Shown here one piece after another: positions 33,539-35,753 of a DNA stretch of 35,753 nucleotides. Position 1 is the first letter of the stretch; each line of letters begins with the position of its first letter. The stretch comes from Bacteroidales bacterium UBA6267 (lineage in GTDB: Bacteria; Bacteroidota; Bacteroidia; Bacteroidales; UBA1556): assembly GCA_002440745.1 (NCBI GenBank), contig DJVB01000040.1, forward strand, positions 1-35,753, in the 5' to 3' direction. The notes below the pieces were generated by a model. It was not told where the DNA came from, did no database searches, and was given only the letters and a program-made list of their open reading frames with translations. The translations under genes and the position numbers were made by a program.

Positions 33539-34395
33539 ATAAAAGAAATTTCGGCGGAATAGATGACCAATACGCCGCCTTTAAAAACAGTAAAGTACTA
33601 CTGCAGTCCATTCCTTACGACGGCACATCCACTTGGGGAAAAGGTGCCGATAAGGGTTGGGAAGCATTTCTTGACGCTTGTGAAAATATGGAGCTTTACG
33701 ACATCGAAACTGAGTCGGAAGTGTATAGGCAAGGAATTCATATCTTGCCCGCAATCACCGAAGATTCCAGTCCGGAAGCCATGTTTAGCGCAGTTTATAC
33801 TTCTACCAAAGAGTTGCTGAAAACAGAAAAATTTTTGACATTTTTCGGAGGAGAACATTCCATAAGCATTGGCATCATTAAAGCTTTTTACGAAAAATAT
33901 CCCGACATCACGATTCTGCAATTTGATGCTCACAGCGATTTGCGACCTTCATATAACGGGTCAACCTATAACCACGCTTGTGCTTTGCACGATGCTTCCC
34001 TGCATACCAACCTGATTCAGATTGGAATACGTAGTATGGATATTGTGGAAATTCCGTTTATGAACAAGGAGAAATGTTATTTTGCCCATGAGATTTTTAA
34101 TCAGACTAATTGGATGCAAGACGCCCTCCGGCAAATCACTGATGATGTGTATATTACCATTGATTTGGATGTTTTCGATCCTTCCATTATGCCTTCAACC
34201 GGCACACCTGAGCCAGGCGGAATGTATTATAATCAAGTTATAGATATGCTAAAAATAGTGTTTAGCGAAAGAAATGTAGTGGGCTTCGACATAAACGAAC
34301 TCGCTCCAATTGAAGGTTTTAAAGCTCCAAATTTTATGGCCGCTAAATTATATTATCAAATGTTAAGTTTAAAATTTCACCAATATGGAAACTAA
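33535..34395 (+). CDS. speB: Agmatinase-family ureohydrolase
   Basis: This 286-residue protein belongs to the arginase/agmatinase family, which hydrolyses a guanidino group with a two-manganese centre. All six metal ligands are visible: His108 in GGEHS, Asp131, His133 and Asp135 in DAHSD, and Asp210 and Asp212 in IDLDVFDP. TPEPGGM follows as in family members. With an arginine decarboxylase-like gene immediately upstream, agmatine to putrescine plus urea is the likeliest reaction; guanidino polyamine analogues are an alternative. It overlaps both neighbours (4 nt and 11 nt) and has a strong Shine-Dalgarno sequence. Confidence 0.9.
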   Translation: MNKRNFGGIDDQYAAFKNSKVLLQSIPYDGTSTWGKGADKGWEAFLDACENMELYDIETESEVYRQGIHILPAITEDSSPEAMFSAVYTSTKELLKTEKFLTFFGGEHSISIGIIKAFYEKYPDITILQFDAHSDLRPSYNGSTYNHACALHDASLHTNLIQIGIRSMDIVEIPFMNKEKCYFAHEIFNQTNWMQDALRQITDDVYITIDLDVFDPSIMPSTGTPEPGGMYYNQVIDMLKIVFSERNVVGFDINELAPIEGFKAPNFMAAKLYYQMLSLKFHQYGN

Positions 34396-35362
34396 AGGAC
34401 CTATTAGTCAATTTATACTAAATCATTATAAACATTTTAATGCTGCAGCTTTAGTCGATGCGGCACAAGGTTATGAGAAGCATCTTTCTGAGGGAAAAAA
34501 AATGATGATAACCCTTGCCGGCGCTATGAGCACCGCTGAGCTTGGTCGTTCCTTAGCTGAGATAATTCGTCAAGATAAAGTTCACATTATTTCTTGTACC
34601 GGAGCAAATCTTGAAGAAGATATTATGAATCTTGTAGCTCATAAGCATTATAAGCGTGTGCCTCATTATCGCGATTTATCTCCGACTGACGAACGCGAAT
34701 TACTCGATCAAGGCTTTAATCGCGTAACGGATACTTGCATTCCCGAAGAGGAAGCATTCCGGCGCATTCAGCACCATATTTTCAAAATCTGGAAAGACGC
34801 TGAAGAAAAAGGCGAACGCCATTTTCCACACGAATTTATGTACAAACTGCTCTTAAGCCGCGTGATGGAGTCGGACTATGAAATTGATCCGGCAAATAGC
34901 TGGATGCTGGCTGCTGCCGAGAAGAATATTCCGATTGTTGTTCCGGGTTGGGAAGATTCCACTATGGGAAATATTTTTGCTTCCTATATTATTAAAGGTG
35001 AATTGAAAGCCTCAACCATGAAATCGGGCATTGAATATATGGCCTGGTTAGCCGATTGGTACACCGCAACTGCAGGCACCGAAGGAATTGGATTTTTCCA
35101 AATTGGCGGTGGTATTGCAGGTGATTTCCCCATTTGCGTGGTGCCAATGCTCTACCAAGATATGGAACGCACTGACACACCGTTCTGGAGCTATTTCTGC
35201 CAGATTTCGGATTCTACAACCAGCTATGGCTCCTATTCAGGCGCAGTGCCCAACGAAAAAATTACTTGGGGAAAATTAGACATCGATACTCCCAAATTCA
35301 TTATCGAATCGGATGCGACTATCGTGGCTCCCCTCATCTTTGCCTATCTGCTTGGTTGGTAA
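34385..35362 (+). CDS. Deoxyhypusine synthase-like protein, probable polyamine-forming enzyme
   Basis: This 325-residue protein is homologous to deoxyhypusine synthase (DHS), an NAD-dependent enzyme that moves an aminobutyl group from spermidine. Conserved features include TLAGAMSTAELGRSL, HIISCTGANLEEDIMN, PIVVPGWEDSTMGN and EKITWGK, whose Lys297 matches the nucleophilic lysine (329) of human DHS, with Glu291 and Trp295 also kept. Other pocket residues differ: the human GGGVVKHH segment is GGGIAGDF here (residues 241-248), and human Asp316 aligns with Tyr284. Bacteria have no eIF5A, and some bacterial homologues are homospermidine synthases. Following agmatinase, a role in making homospermidine or a related amine is the best inference. 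It overlaps agmatinase by 11 nt and ends at a terminator. Confidence 0.85.
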   Translation: METKGPISQFILNHYKHFNAAALVDAAQGYEKHLSEGKKMMITLAGAMSTAELGRSLAEIIRQDKVHIISCTGANLEEDIMNLVAHKHYKRVPHYRDLSPTDERELLDQGFNRVTDTCIPEEEAFRRIQHHIFKIWKDAEEKGERHFPHEFMYKLLLSRVMESDYEIDPANSWMLAAAEKNIPIVVPGWEDSTMGNIFASYIIKGELKASTMKSGIEYMAWLADWYTATAGTEGIGFFQIGGGIAGDFPICVVPMLYQDMERTDTPFWSYFCQISDSTTSYGSYSGAVPNEKITWGKLDIDTPKFIIESDATIVAPLIFAYLLGW

Positions 35363-35383
35363 AGAAATGATTATCAATAAACC

Positions 35384-35424
35384 AGCCCGAGACCTTCTGT
35401 TAAAAGATGGCTCGGGCTTTTTTT
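35384..35424 (+). terminator. Intrinsic terminator of the polyamine operon
   Basis: AGCCCGAG (35384-35391) pairs with CTCGGGCT (35411-35418), the arms partly extending inward, followed by seven T. Confidence 0.92.
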
Positions 35425-35484
35425 ATTTATTTCGGAGAGTTTTTTATGTAGGTTAAAAAATTCAAGAAGTTTTTTCAAATTTAT

Positions 35485-35515
35485 TTTGAATGAGAGAAAT
35501 ATTATATTATATTTG
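35485..35515 (+). promoter_or_regulatory. Complete Bacteroidota-type promoter
   Basis: TTTG at 35485-35488 and TATATTTG at 35508-35515 match both consensus boxes with exactly 19 nt between them. It drives the partial gene starting at 35546 with a leader of about 24 nt. Confidence 0.75.
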
Positions 35516-35545
35516 GCGCGTCATTAACACATAAAATCATTGATT

Positions 35546-35753
35546 ATGAAAAAAATTAATTCCCCCCCCCCTCGCGAAAACAAAGGCCTTTTAATCATTG
35601 GCTTTATTAGTGTCATGCTAATTTTGGCATTATTCACACCTATGAAAACCTTTTCGCAATATCATTTTACAGGAAAAATCTCAGGAGAATTCAATCTAAC
35701 TAAAACACCCATTAAACCAGGTATTTACATAGTCAAGATCACTTATAAAACCG
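35546..35753 (+). CDS. Start of a secreted/envelope protein gene (runs off the window)
   Basis: The frame from the ATG at 35546 stays open to the last base (69 codons). It encodes MKKINSPPPRENKG, then a hydrophobic stretch (LLIIGFISVMLILALF) ending near TFSQ, which looks like a long signal peptide or membrane anchor, then FTGKISGEFNLTKTPIKPG. The Pro residues come from ten consecutive C bases near the start codon. A second ATG in frame (35615) lies within the hydrophobic segment, and MKTFSQ begins at 35642, so a later start is possible but would lose most of the signal. A complete promoter lies just upstream. Function cannot be told from this fragment. Confidence 0.7.
   Translation, partial: MKKINSPPPRENKGLLIIGFISVMLILALFTPMKTFSQYHFTGKISGEFNLTKTPIKPGIYIVKITYKT
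35562..35571 (+). repeat. Poly-C tract of ten bases inside a coding region
   Basis: Ten C in a row lie at codons 6-9 of the gene starting at 35546, in DNA that is otherwise strongly AT-rich. Gain or loss of one C would shift the frame before the signal peptide. Confidence 0.95.

Noticed and set aside
35105..35125. Loss of the catalytic lysine in the DHS-like protein
   Set aside because: I first took the Lys of human GGGVVKHH as the nucleophile. The nucleophilic Lys329 belongs to the SWGK motif, which is present here as TWGK (Lys297), so only neighbouring pocket residues are changed.

Overview
The window looks like chromosomal DNA of a Bacteroidota bacterium, probably an environmental Bacteroidales or Marinilabiliales relative; this placement is inferred. 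The evidence is repeated TAnnTTTG promoter elements (one with a TTTG box exactly 19 nt upstream), a CHU_C/type-IX-secretion cargo protein, a DUF3078-type outer-membrane protein, AT-rich intergenic DNA, and a mutL-rhomboid-rhomboid-endonuclease/exonuclease gene order that I recall as typical of the phylum. There are no rRNA or tRNA genes, phage genes, transposases or CRISPR arrays. Most of the window is housekeeping sequence in compact operons.

Layout. 1-226: a nested inverted repeat, then a beta-barrel protein (-) with a very basic tail. 1.2-3.8 kb (+): yraN and a lipoprotein M3 oligopeptidase. 3.9-9.8 kb (-): gatE-gatD, then an AlgI-like MBOAT acyltransferase and an AlgJ/AlgX-like partner. 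10.3-14.6 kb (+): two tandem-domain universal stress proteins, a SPOR protein and a TPR histidine kinase. 14.7-17.1 kb (-): a lysine-ketoglutarate-reductase-like dehydrogenase and class II fructose-bisphosphate aldolase. 17.2-24.1 kb (-): a tight six-gene operon (small membrane protein, mutL, rhomboid, rhomboid-like pseudoprotease, endonuclease/exonuclease/phosphatase protein, uvrB). 24.3-24.6 kb: eleven copies of a 26-bp minisatellite. 24.6-29.4 kb: MATE exporter, T9SS cargo, DUF3078 protein and TPR lipoprotein. 29.6-31.6 kb (+): a glutamine amidotransferase (pabA/trpG type) and ribBA. 31.7-35.4 kb (+): a TerB-like protein, then an arginine decarboxylase-like / agmatinase / deoxyhypusine-synthase-like polyamine operon. 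At the end, a secreted-protein gene begins with ten consecutive C bases inside its coding region and runs off the window.

Most notable points. First, a complete GatD/GatE pair, the archaeal type of tRNA-dependent amidotransferase, sits in a bacterial operon. Second, a polyamine operon ends in a divergent deoxyhypusine-synthase homologue that keeps the catalytic Lys motif but has changed residues around the amine-binding pocket; with agmatinase beside it, it may make a polyamine such as homospermidine. Third, each copy of the 26-bp array carries GGCGAAGCC, which contains the unusually stable GCGAAGC mini-hairpin. Fourth, the poly-C tract could allow phase variation. All annotation comes from reading the sequence alone; no database search was run.
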